64,000 bases of DNA from Epinephelus fuscoguttatus. Taxonomy: Eukaryota; Chordata; Actinopteri; Perciformes; Serranidae. The notes under the pieces are model-generated. The model ran no database searches, was not told the origin of the DNA, and worked only from the letters and a program-made list of their open reading frames with translations. Positions 43,298 through 56,871 of this stretch are shown piece after piece. How positions within the stretch are numbered: the stretch's first letter is position 1; each line of letters opens with the position of its first letter. A program made the translations under genes and the position numbers. The stretch spans positions 21,097,207 to 21,161,206 of the forward strand of contig NC_064769.1 in the NCBI RefSeq assembly GCF_011397635.1. The letters are read 5' to 3'.

Positions 43298-46200
43298 GTC
43301 AGTGAGGAGATTGCAGAGACTGGAGTTCACATGTGTACAACCTCTGTGGTTCTGTTGGCATGAATGTGGGTTACGTGATTCGATATTATCGATCTTAAAT
43401 ATGAGTCTCCACTTTTCGCTCAGTGCTTTGCTTCTTTCTCTCTCTTCATCTTCCAAGCCAAGGCAAAGGGCCAGTCAGCTAAGGTGAATATTAATGCGGC
43501 TCTGGTGGAAGACATCATCAGTCTGGATGAGGTGGAGAGGGACATGACAGCTGTTCTCAATGCACTGCAAGATGAATTCACACGCAACCTCAGCATCCGA
43601 ACCTCGCCAGGTATTCAGCTTATTTCTGTTTCTCATGTTGTCTGCCTGTGTCTCCTTACATCACTTACATTACAGAAGACTAAAAGAACCGATAATAACT
43701 AACATAAAGAGCTGTCCAGTAGTGCCAGGTATCTATTTGATGTGGAAATAAATGCCAGTGTAATAAGAGCAATGACAGTGTTGTAAAAAATGTCAGGGTT
43801 TAATCTATCTCTTTATAGTACGACATTCAATCTGCTGCATATCTGGTATGTTCCTCTTCAATGAAAAGCAGGCTGAGCAACTAAATTAAAATAGTATTTG
43901 TGTATATTTTCCAACAGCAGGTTCAATCAGCAAAAATATGTCTGTGATCTCACGGATGTTTGCAGTCCAACCAGAATGATAAAATGTTTACCAAAAGCAA
44001 AACCGATGTTTGAATCCAGCTCTTCATCTCCACAAACATGGCTTCTCTTCTTCTGTATACAAGCTGTTTGTTACTGTACATCTGCTATTGAGGACCTGGG
44101 TTAATATTTTATCAGTTTACATCCATGAGATCACAGACCGGGGGGGGGGTTAAAACACGTCTCTAAGGCAGTTGCTGTGACATGTCCCTAACCACTGCCA
44201 ACCATGGCGACCCCCTTTCTCCCCTACAAACGAGCACATATTGTGAGACTCAACCGATGTCTGTGCAGGAGAAAAGGGAGAAAGTTGTCACTGTGTTCCG
44301 CTTTAGTAGTTTTGCAGCTCCCAACTGAATCTCTTTGGTTTCAAGTCTAGTTTCTCTTCTGCGTCCCTGTTTGTACATGCAGATATCTGCCTTATTCTAC
44401 TGTTTCATGTTGGTTTCCACCTGTGCAGGAGCTGTGTTAAGTTACTGCTGATGAAAACCAAACATTTCCTTATTTTACTGCTTCACAATAAAAGCGTTTA
44501 CATAACAAAACAACGGATGACTTTTAGTGTGAAGAAGTTATAGGAAATAAAATGTGTTCATCACAGAATTAGTGGAGCTTTTATAGCAGCTATTCTCCAA
44601 TAAGAACAAGGCTACTAATATCGCAGAGATGTAGAGCACAGTAGAAGTGTTTGATGAAGAGCTGCACACAACAGGATCTTACTGCACAAACAGCTCACCT
44701 CCAACAGGTAAACATCTCTTTTTACCTGCTAGCCCAGGAGGTAAAAATAGTTGTTTACCTGTTGGAGGTGAACTGTGAGCAAATTAACAAGGGACTTTTA
44801 GCCACGGATCAGCCCGCTGCTTTTAAACATTGTTGACTCAAGACAAGGACGTCATCAGTTAAAGACACACCGTCAGGTGGGTAGCCCTGTTGTAATGGAG
44901 ATGCAAATCTCTACAGTGCTGGAGTGTCACGCCGAGTCAAACCGAGTCAAGCCAAGCCAGCATGTGTGTTTGGAAGAGGCTTGTATGTACAGTATCATAC
45001 AGAGCCATGCGGTCACATATGGAGCTACCCTTTTGGTTTGAATTCTGCTTTAAATTTGACAAAATGTACATACACGAATTGTACAGTGCAGTTTTATTTC
45101 CCAACTGTATCATGTACTATACACAGCATTACCATTGTACTGCGTTAATTTGCTGTTAACAACACATCAGAGGCACATTTTTACTGCAGAGTAAAAGTCA
45201 GTAAGTCTTCCTCTTTGTTTGCATCTACCTGACAAAGTGCCTCAGGGCTGAGAGTGAGCCCTGGTGTGACCTTACCTTGACCCTCAGTTTGACCTCTGTT
45301 TCCCCAACTACATCCAGGTCGTGACCCTTTTGACTCTGGGTTCTAACAAATGGGAGCTGGGCTCGAGGGAGTCACAGGTGGGGGAGCATAATGGAAGCTC
45401 CCAAGGGAGGGGGCAGCCGCTAGAGTCAGACTTCAAACTTAAAGTGTCTCAGCTTTTACTCCTTTTGCTCTTGAGATGAAAGTGAGCTTACTTAGACATC
45501 TGATCTGCAGCATGTGCAGTCTTTACTTTTACACAACATGTCGGAGAGTTAACAACAGACGCACAAACACACCCTTGATTTTTGTGGTCAGCGCCTCAGT
45601 CTTGTCTTGAAGATTTTCTCAAACTGTATCATTACTCTTTATTCACTCTTCATCCTGTTCCCATCAGCTTCTTTTTTCTCCGCTCATCATTCAGCAGTTT
45701 CTTGGTCTGAGTCATTTTCTATCAGCCCCTCCCTTTACATCCCTCCATTACTTACTCTTCTCCTGTTATACCAGTAATTCTCAGCTTTACATTTTGGCTC
45801 ATATGATGTATTCAATCTGTGTCTCACACTTTTGAATTCAAATTTCTTCTTGACTTACAGGGACACATTTGTTCACAGGGCGAGCATTCCCCACTTCACT
45901 CCCTCCATCTCCTCAGTCCTCCTTCTGTTTCTCTTGTCATTCCTGTCTCCTTCCCTCCATCCTGTCATCCTCTATCCGCTTGCCGCTGTCCTCCACTCCA
46001 TCCGTCCTCCTCTCTTCTGTCCAGCTGCACAGTAATCCAGGGAGGCAGCAGGACTTAGAGCTGACAGGAGAGATGAGATGGTGGAATGGAATTACGTCAG
46101 TTGTCCGAATGTGTGTGTGTCTCGTGCGAGAGTGTGTGTGTTTGTTCCATGAACCTCTCATCTGGCTCTCATTAAGCTTATGAGTACGTGTGTGTATGTG

Positions 46201-49200
46201 TGTGTGGATATGACTGTATGTGCTGTTGTGTGTTGCCATGAATCCATATTTTGTGTGTGTGCATGTGTTTGTTTGCGTGTGGCAAACATGTAGCAGAAAG
46301 TCATAGATAGATGTAGAGAGACAGGATCAATGCTGTGACCACCATATTGCGGTTATTCGCAGATGGGTAATCTGGCTAGCTTAATTTCCATGGAAACTTT
46401 GTTCAGACAGAGTGGACTGAAACATTTAACAACAACAACAGTGCTGGAAAATATGCCTTGAAATACTTTTAAATACCTTCAGGTACCAATAGGTCGTCCA
46501 AGAAGGTAAGAGCCGTCAAGGCTTCAAGATATAGTTTGACATTTTGGAAATACGCTTTTCACTTTCTTAAAGAGTTACCTGAATCCACCAATACCACACT
46601 CATGTCTTTTTGTTGAATGTAAAGCTTCAGCCAGCAGCCCATATGTCCATGAAGTTCTGATGAGATAAACAAAAACTGTGCTGACACATTTACAGCTGTT
46701 GGTTTGCTTCAATGAGACAGTGTCAACTTTGTAAGGCTACATATTATATACGTATAAAATGCCAACATGGACCAAAATAACATGTGATTGTTTTCATGAA
46801 TCCATACTCCAAATCTACTCTATTTACCACCTTTTCTTAAAAAAACCTATAAAACCAATCAGTCTTTGTCTTCTTTGTGCAGCACTTTGCATCGAGCACT
46901 TTGATTGGCTATTAAACACTACAGGAAACAGTGATGTCACTGCAAAAATGAGACAGTTAGACAAAACAAATTACTCGCTGTCACAGCTAAACATATAAAT
47001 AAAACTGACACAGTAAAAATGGAATCAAACCTTTTCTAAAAATCTAATTTTCGCAGTCGAGCCCTCGGCTGTTGGAAATGATTTGGATTCTTCGTTGGTT
47101 CGAAAAAACAAACAAACCCTGAAGAGTTCATTGGACCAATGAACTACAGTTCATTGGTCATTCTGCTGAAGGTGAATGAAAATCATAAATATTGATCAAC
47201 TGCAAAGATTCCTAGTAGTTGTGGTGTACAAATTAAGTGGCCTGTGGTGCTATTGTATTATGACTTAAACTTTATTTAACCAGGTGAAGACACTTTAAGA
47301 TTCAGTGTAGTACTGCATTTGTACTGTATAAACACATTTATAGATCCATAGTCAGTGTATTACTTACAGTAGATGTCATAGAAGCTAAACAGTAGAAGCT
47401 AAGCGGGGTACGGCTGTGGACGCCATGTTAATTCGGTTCTGAAAGTGACACAGTAACACAAACACAATATTAGGCCTTAAAAATCATTAAATAGGATTCA
47501 GTTTGAATTTGTGCGGTATTAATTTCCATAAACATTTTATTTCATTGAATTTATCCATCTTTTTATTCTTTTTGTCAACATGAGTCAAGCGGTTGTGCAT
47601 AAACATAATTTTTGATGTTGCAAACCTTTGAACCTACCACTGAAGCTAATACTGTCTTTTTACTTTATACTTGCAACTTACGTGTTGGCAAAATGTAGAT
47701 TTACCTAACTCACTCTAATTACAGAAAGCCTACCTCTGCACAGGACCACATATATATCATACTTTAAATTAATACTTAACTGCAATGCTTGAATAAGAAA
47801 GAGATGATATGTCCAAAAATTAGTCTTAAATTTAGTTAAAAATGATCTAGAAAAGGTCTTAAAAAACATTAAATATAAGTGTCTTCTACCTGTAGACACC
47901 CTGATATGTTGCAACAACATCATGCAGAAACCTAGGTCAGGTCATGTGGGGGAAAAGTTTTTAGAGGGCCTTTGGAAAATAGCATTTTATTAATGCTAAA
48001 GCATACATACTTTGACCAAAAATGTGAATTTTCTGACATGAATATGTAATGAACACTACTGAAAACAATAGAATGATAGGAAAAAACTAAAAAAAACCCA
48101 AAACAAAACAAAAAAAAAACAATAAATGGAGCTGTCCTTTAAAGGAATGGCTGTCTGTCTGACCTCCTAAAGTATTAGCAGATGTGTAGGTGCTCATGTC
48201 AAGGCACAGGTAACAAAGACAGACAGGCAGAAGGTCATAGATATACACAGAGAGGCAGTGTGAGATAGACAGGCAGGGTTAGAGCTGCACACAAATTGAT
48301 GTTCGAAGTCAGAGTGGGAGACAGAATAATTGGTAGACAGCGTGTCAGTGATCCAGTTGGGATCACATCATCACATCATACCAACCTTTTGTTTTTATTC
48401 TTTTATTCTGTGTCTGTTACTGATACATTCATGTTACTTTGCCCTTAAAATGACATGATAAATAGATTTTATAATGACACCATTGGCTCACCTCCCCTTC
48501 GCCCCCTTTTCCACACACACCACCAGCACAGCCCCCAGCGGGTAAGCAGGGAGCGAGTGATGTAAGGCAGAGGCGGAGAAGGAGGAAACAACTGCGTCTG
48601 AGGTTAGCCAGATGGAGGAGAGGGAGAGGGGCGGATGGATGGAGCGAGGGAGTAAAGAGAGGGAGGAAGGGACAGAAGTCGACTCATGTTGGCAAACTCA
48701 CCTTTATTTCTCTCAGTGTTGACAGTGAGGGGAGACAGTAGATCATGGAAACTCTTAACACGGTAACAGTGGTCCTCTAATGTTTTTTTTTTTCTTACTC
48801 ATGCAGTTTGTGGCTTCTGCTGCACATTCGTCTGTCAGTCTGTTTATTTGTTAATCTGTCTGACTAAATATGGAGGAAAACATGCAGTCAATCATTCAGT
48901 CTGCATGGAAAAGATGCCATCAAACCAAGGAGCTACCATATTTACCATGGCCCGACCAATACCGGATTTTCGGGGCTGATACTGAGAGTAAAGATACTCT
49001 GAGAGTTAAGATATTTTACAAGTAAACATTAAACTTTACTATCAGAAACGACAGCAACACTACATATTAGACTGCACAATAAATTTCAAACAGTAGATGT
49101 CATTGAAATTTAGATTATACTGTACAGAAGTCCCTGATGGTTGGCATGTTAGTGGCAAGGAGGATTGTTCTTAAAGAATGGAAGGCTACCAGTGCTCCCC

Positions 49201-52200
49201 GTGTCTCTAGATAGCTTAGGGAACTAGTCTTGGGGATTCACCTTGAGAGACTTTGATACGTAAATGAGTTTGTATGCTGAATTTGAGAGTATGGCACCTT
49301 AATTCGCCATTTAATATCTTAAGTTCCTACTGGGAGTCAATTATGTTTTGTTTTTCCTGGCCATTTTTCCTTTCTGTTTATGTAACAGGGTAAACGTTGT
49401 ATTTATTTAGGTATTTCTGGTTTGTTTTGTTTTTTTTTTTCCTTGTATGTGGGTCGAGTAATTATAAATACAAAGCTAAAATAAATTTGAATTCATGAAA
49501 AAATAAATCAAATATACACAAAATGCATCCTGTAAAATAGTTACTGCTGCAAACACTGATATTCTTATATTCTTATTCTTATATTATCAGATTTTCGTTG
49601 CCAGCAATGCTATTAATACTCAGGGTGGCTATTTACACCGACATATATATTTCCGGGCGCCCTAGCAACTTCAAAATATGATATTAAGACAAACATGTCT
49701 ATTCAGCCCTTCTGCTAAAGTCTATGTATACTGTGTGCATTCAGCAGCTTTATACATCCTAAAAACTGAAAATAAGCCAACTAAGTTTAAAAATAATAAG
49801 CCAGTGTTGACCTACACAGGACCTCAAACCCCACTCTCTTGTGTGAAAGTCCATGCATATTCATTCACCACCATATTTTACTCCCTCAGTGGACTGTGTC
49901 GCTCTTCATACTATGTCACCTGACCTTCCGGCAGTACATTTGTAAGTGTGTTCTAATCGAAATTACCACAAATCTTGAAGAATATCTGACTTTGGCTAAC
50001 CCAAACCATGACCTCTTTGCCCTAACTCTAACCATGTCCCACCTTGACACACGACATGACGACTACTAACCAATCACAGTATGCAATGAGATCCATGATA
50101 GCGTGTTGTAGGGATGGGTGGAAATAGCCGAATAGCTGCAGTGGGACTATTCTGACCTGGGTGCGATAGACGCTCAGTTTTTTTATATTGGCAGATAAAA
50201 TTGGCCCTCAAAACCAAGGTGACTGCATTGCACGTGACAACAGTATAATGATGCCCTATGTTGATTATGCAGGTAAATGAAGTAAGTAAATAAACAATTA
50301 AATTGATCTGTATTTGTTTAGGAGCTCTGGATCACATCATGGTGGCGACAGAAGATGGCAAGTTTCCTCTGAACCAGCTGGGACAGGTCTCCATGAAATC
50401 ACCTCAGCTCATTATTGTCAACATGAGCAGCTTCCCGGAGGTAAGATGATCACATACACACATGCACACACACGTACACGTACAGATACTTCCTAGTAGT
50501 ATCTGTTTGTCTCATGGGGACAAGCAAACAGTAACTAAAAGCTTTATAAAAACAACCTGAAGCTCAGACAGATAGACGGACGGTCCTCACAGAAGGGAAA
50601 GTGAGCCAGACCAGAACTCTGAGCCCACATCTCTGTATAAATGAAACCCGACCTGCCGTTCTCTCTCCAACCGTGTCTCAGATGCTAATTGATTGATCAC
50701 TTGGGGAGTCCCTTTGTTCTGGGGTGAAAGATAGCAACATGAACCCACACTGTGTGTGTGCGTGCACTGAGATGTGGTTTTGTCTGCATGTGAGTTGTCA
50801 AAGAAAAGGAAATGACCTCATTTTACCCCCAGGTTAGGAAGGAATGGATTATTTTTCTTTTCTTTTTTTAACTCCTTTTTCTCTTCGTCTTTTCCTTCTT
50901 AGATGATACGAAACCGTGCTAATCAGAGCTCCAGTAAGAAATTTTGTCCACATTTTAGTGGCTGGACTTTCTGGTGGTCTGGAAAATCTTAATGTGCTTT
51001 ATTTTTAGCATTTAACATGACATTACGCAATCAGAATCTACAGTCATGCAGGGTTCCTGTGAGTCCTGGAAAAACCTGGAAAACAGTTGACTAATCCAGT
51101 CATGGAAAATGAGAGAAAAAGTAGAATGTCCTGGAAAATCTTGCATTGTCCTGGAAAATTATTTCAACATTTCCCTATTTTCCTTTAGCTTAGAATGAAC
51201 TACTAGGCTGTCTATCAGAGCTCCCTGAAACAGATAACATTGTCAGCCGACAGGGCTAAGTTACGTTCAAAATCATATTAACGTTCAAATAGTCGTTTAT
51301 GAACCTGAGTATTTTTAATAGGCTGCTTTCGGTTATTTTGTGGAAACGCTGTAAACACCCCCCCAGGTCATTTCACATGGTAGCACATGCAGGTTCGATG
51401 ACATTACCTCAAGTGGTTGAAACTCTGAATATTGTAAGTGAAGTGCAGTGTTCAGTGTCAAGTTGTTTTAATGAGCGATTCTTGAGAAAACTTCAAGCAG
51501 CTATACCAGAGGCCAAGCAATCAGCCTGTCCTGAACAGGGGCGTTTTGAGCAGGCAATGCACTAGTACTGATAAAGTGAAATGCTGCACATCTGCAGGTG
51601 TATTTGCATTATTCTTTCATCAGTTGGTCATAATGTCTAAGCATGTAAGAGATGGTTTCATAGATTAGTTATAGCCATAGACTGCATGTGTTTAAAATTA
51701 GACTTCCACAGAGTGGAACATATTAGTGTATGGTGTGATCCCTGTTTGTCATACCAGCGAGCTCATCACTGAAAATGTCTTGGAAAAGTCCTGGAAATGA
51801 AGAAACTTTGGAATGACTGATGATTTCTTCTGCCCCTTTCCCACTGCACAAAGAACTCACTAACACCTGCCAATATCTAGCTTTTGTATGTAATGGGAAA
51901 GGTTTCAGTCGGCATTCACACCCAGGTCAAATGACTCTGCAGTAGTCGTGGGTATTTATCGGCTCAAGCTATGATTGGCATTGGTGGAAATAGAACACCT
52001 GGGTGAATGTACAAATTTTAGCCCCTTTACCGGTGAGATGCAATGAGGGGCTGCCACAAAATACCGTTCGTCTCCGCCCAAGCAGCGCTCAAACGTCTAT
52101 CCAAAGTAGTCTGCACTGAGTTTGACAGAGAGACTGAATAATGCCGGGCACACACTACACAATATCAGCCCGATCATAGCCTGACGCAGTATCGTACAAT

Positions 52201-55152
52201 GTCGGCTAAGATCGTGTATGACGAGTGCCAATAATCCATTGTTTCATCTCGTGTAGTGTGTCATAGTAGACAACAACCAACGCCAACAGAAAGTCGAGCG
52301 TGTTTGATTTTCCTTTTGTTGTTCACAGATGTGACTTTGACCAACAGTAACACAGAGCGATCCGCTGCCGTAGACAACGGTCAGGGAACAACACCCCGTT
52401 TTTATTGATATTTCCTGTAGGGACATTACCACACAGAGTAAAAAAGGAAAAATGATGGCATCAAACAGCAGAGGCACTTTAGCAACCTGCTGAGTACTAC
52501 CATTAGCATAAGGCTAGCAAACAATGTTATTTCTTTATAATGGAGACAGACATAAAGTAATAGAATTAAAAAATAGTAGCAGGGCTTTTACTTACTACAG
52601 CTGAAGAGGGCACCAGCTTCATTTTAAACAAACTACATTAGAAATTTATTATTTAGGAAAGGCATACTCATCTGCAGCAGAGCCGTGTGCACACCTCTGG
52701 TCTACTGACATTGGGAAAGTAGACTACAGCCTATTTTTAGTGGGTTTACACGTGTTTAAAAAAACCTGCATACATGTACAAATTTTTAGATCTTATTAGT
52801 CACTGAGCTGATATGCAACCACACGCTTGTTTTTTTAGAAGAGATATTGTTACTGCTTATAGAGTTCAAGTTCAAATATATTTTTCTTATGTACCTAGTT
52901 AAACATATTCATCATGTAGTGAAATGCCTGGTAAAACGCTCATATGACTGTGAAAAAATCTTTGTGTTAATTTCACCCAGTAAGCATACATTTAATGTTT
53001 ATATGCACAATGTGCCAAAAGTGTGAACACACATGCATAACTTAAAGTATGTAATCGAATAAGGATGATGAGGAAAACATATGTACGACCTGAGAGCAGA
53101 AGTTAGTTCAGATGAATATGAATCACCATATAAATGATGCTAGCGTACACATCACTCAGAGACCTGCTAATAATAATGATTGCAGTAATAATTTAAAATT
53201 TTCAGGTCCAAAGGCAGTTCGTCATTTTGGAGAACCACCTGACTGTAACAAGAAAAGTGTTTTTCAATCAGTCTTTCTCCACCTTCTGTTTTCCCACCGG
53301 TCACCTGTGAACCTGAGTGGTGTGCTTCACTTCTTTGTTCTCTTTTGTGCCGACATCACAAAACAACATGCAAATCCAAAAATTTATCAGCATCTTAAAT
53401 CTGGAAATCCACTCTTTAACCTGAATCAGGCTGAACGGCCTCTTGGTGAGTCTATTTCCTTCCCAGAAACTTTAACCACAGACCACACACACACCAGCAG
53501 ACACACTCATGCACACACATGCTATGCTGTCATGCCCTGCGTTACCCATGTCCCGCACAGAGGTGAGTCCTCAGTACCCAGAGCTAATAGGCTTATAATG
53601 ATGCCTATCCATTACCAGGCACTCCAGAGGCCCTTCCATTGTTTTCCATTCATTCATTAAGAGAAGCCTGGGAAGGCACAGTGGAACTAACAACAACTAC
53701 CAGCATGCTTAGATCATGAGGCAATTTGGTGTGTGCGTGTTTTAGGATTTAGGTTTTAGTGTTTTCTTCAGGACTCCTTTCTTAAACACGCACACACATG
53801 GACTCTCACACACATTCCCCTCCGCTCGCCTCTTTGCTTTGAACCAGGCCGTCAAGCGTTTGATGTGAAACTTCAGTGTAATTTCTCTTCCTCCTCTACA
53901 TATTAACCAGAACCTTCCCGGCCTTTCCAGAGAAATTCCCCTCGGTTTTCTGTAACCACCGGCGTGGTCGTCGGGAGAGGGGAAACGGTGATGAATTTGA
54001 TGCTGAGAACAATCAAACATAGGTATGGGCTGAATCTATCACCCCACACTCAAAGAGAGCGACCAGAGGCCTGCGCTCCGGATGATTCTGACAAAGGGGA
54101 AGAAACCTCATGAATTAATTTAACACACAAATAAATTCCTTTAATCTCGCTGCCATTTTTTTCCCCCAGCGGATAAAACCTGAGCGAGCTGTCGAGAAAG
54201 CAGAGTCGAACAGAAAGGGGTAAAAAAAAAAGAGAGGAAATGGTATGCTCTTTTTCCTTGCATTGCACATTCGCACACTTTGTGAAGCTCAGCTATGGGA
54301 ATTGTCATGCGGTTACAGAATTGGTTCGAGGAGTGTGACTTTGTTTTCAGTAATTCAAGGGATTTGGCTTCCTTCTTCTTGTGTGTGTGTGTGTGTGTGC
54401 ACTGTTTAACTGTAGCTCTCTGGTTCTAATGTAGTATTTGCTGGACTGAAGGATTGTGTTGTATGTAGAGGATCAAGTTTTTATGTTTCACATATGTGAA
54501 TGCCGTTTTAAAGGTCCAGTGTGTAGGATTTAGGGGGATATATTGGCAGAAAAAGAATATAATACAGTGAGTATGTTTTTTTAGTGTATAATTACCTGAA
54601 AATTAGAATTGTTGTGTTTTCGTTACCTTAGAATGAGCTGTTTATATCTTTATAGGGAGCTGGTTCTAATCTAGGGAGATTGCCATGTTGCACCACCATG
54701 TTTCTACAGTAGCCCAGAATGGACAAACACTAGATAGGGCCATTCGCGTTTTCACCCCAGCCACTGTAGTTAGCAGCCCCTTCACAATGAGCAGCGTTGG
54801 AAAAACGCTAATTTTTAATGTGAAACCGCTTTATTTTGTGTTTGGATCGGCTTCTTCTCCGGAGCTTTTGTGCTCCACTGTCTCTCAGATTGACTCATAT
54901 CACAGCGGTGCCTGGACAGCGTGATGCGTGTGGTTATGCTGCTGCCGTGGTCCTGCCAGATGCCTCCTGCTGCTGCTGCCATCATTAGTCATTAGTCATA
55001 CTTCTACTGTTATTATACACATATGACTATTGTCACACATGTATACTGCCAGATATTAATACATACTTTCAACATATTGTACCACAGTAGCCAGAACTAT
55101 AACTATAATATTATTACTTTCAGTAATGTTGTTGTAAGCTACTGTCATTACC

Positions 55153-55195
<43 letters not shown>

Positions 55196-56838
55196 CTGTC
55201 TCATTGTGTCATACGGATTACTGTTAATTTATTATGCTGATCTGTTCTGTACGACATCTATTGCACGTCTGTCCGTCCTGGAAGAGGGATCCCTCCTCAG
55301 TTGCTCTTCCTGAGGTTTCTACCGTTTTTTTCCCCGTTAAAGGGTTTTTTTGGGGAGTTTTTCCTTATCCACTGCGAGGGTCATAAGGACAGAGGGATGT
55401 CGTATGCTGTAAAGCCCTGTGAGGCAAATTGTGATTTGTGATATTGGGCTTTGTAAATAAAAATGATTGAATTGATTGATTTAAATCACCAGGGGTCTCA
55501 TTTATAAAACAATGCGTAGGATCCATCCTAAAACTGTACGTACGGACAAAAGCCAAAAATGGTGTGCACCAAAAAATACTCAGCAGTTTATACAATCAGG
55601 CTTTCACCTCACCCTCTGTTTCAGCAATTTCCTTTCTCCAAAATGTAGGTAAGCATGGGTCAAGATTTCTCCTATCAAGGCTGTTTTTATAGATCACAAC
55701 TATTGCGTGGGAATTGGCGTACGCCTCTTTCAGGCCTCGTTTCGGCCATACGCAATGTCTAGCAATGTGACAGGACTATTAGTTTTCGAGAGGAAGAGAC
55801 CTCTGCGAACAACGTAGCTCCCATTAACAAAAAAACCCACCTCTGAACGTCTCAATTTAAAGTTATCAGAGAAAAAAGGTGAGCACACATTAGCAGATGC
55901 TTGGTTAGCGACCCGTCTGTGACGCACCAAACAGCATCAGAGAAACACTGATTTGAAACGTAAAACTGCTTTATTCAGTGTTTTACTGGTTTTAATCACC
56001 TGGTCCGTTTGTTTTGGAGAGGAAAAGACTTGTGTGGAAAATTCAGCTTCCGATAAAAACCTCCTGGACAATGAACACTGAAGGAATCCTAACCTGGAGT
56101 TCACGCTTGACACATGTGAAAAGCTTCAGCTGGTTGCAATCTGCAGTCCTCACCACTAGATGTCACTATATCCTACACACTGTTCCTTTTAATGTTTACC
56201 AGTTAGATACAAGCTTCTTCTTCCACTTGCTACCCTGCATGCCTGCCAAGAGGATACAAATAAACTTTAAATAAAACCCGAAGAAGTCCCGCTATTAATT
56301 AACTGATATTATTAAAGTATTTTGTGACTGTATACCAACACTTCTCAAAACCTCTTAACAACGTTTTTGTCTGATGCTGCGTTGTATTGAGATATCTTTC
56401 AGCATTTACAGCACAGCTGCGTCTCCAGCCAGCGTCCACACTAACTCTGGATCACTTGTTCCCTCACAAAACACATAATGCTCTTCTTTTCATCTCCCTC
56501 TGATTATCTTCATCCTTTAAAAAGATGACAGATGGTGTTTGGGAAATATGCTTTTTTCTATAAGCCATTTTAGACAACAGCTGAGAAGGAAATTTTCTGC
56601 AGATGTTTTTATTTCTAGTAATAGTTTTGTCCCAAATCCATCACCATCCCCTCTATCTGTTTGGTTTTTGTTGATGTAGTTCCTCTGCGCAGATCAGAAA
56701 CATGCATTTTCACTTTTGCTCTTAATGTGGACAAATGTGTCTCTTATGTCTCAAGAAAGCAGCTTTTGATCAGATAATCTGTTTGCCTAGTTTGCATTTA
56801 CGCCAAGATTTTACTTCAGTTAAGAAACATGCAGCATC

Positions 56839-56871
<33 letters not shown>

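Larger units (their letters stand above)
54508..56192. mobile_element. piggyBac-like MITE flanked by TTAA, with nested insertions
   Basis: The left edge is ttaa then aggtccagtgtgtaggattt (54508-54531). The right edge is atcctacacactgttcctt then ttaa (to 56192), so the ends are inverted repeats with the TTAA target typical of piggyBac. A LINE fragment (54840-55480) and another repeat starting ggggtctcatttataaaac (55494) sit inside, so the element was split after insertion. Confidence 0.7.

Noticed and set aside
45399-45420. CTCF-like G-rich motif (gggagggggcagccgc)
   Set aside because: Only a partial match by eye; without a matrix score it cannot be supported.
46387-46396. Palindromic ttccatggaa resembling an RFX-type site
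   Set aside because: A single short palindrome in an intron is expected by chance; no supporting context.
53112-53660. Longest open frame in the window (183 codons, plus strand)
   Set aside because: It lies inside an mrrf intron, shows no recognisable domain, and its C-terminal part runs through CA-rich low-complexity DNA. It also lacks evidence of splicing or a promoter.
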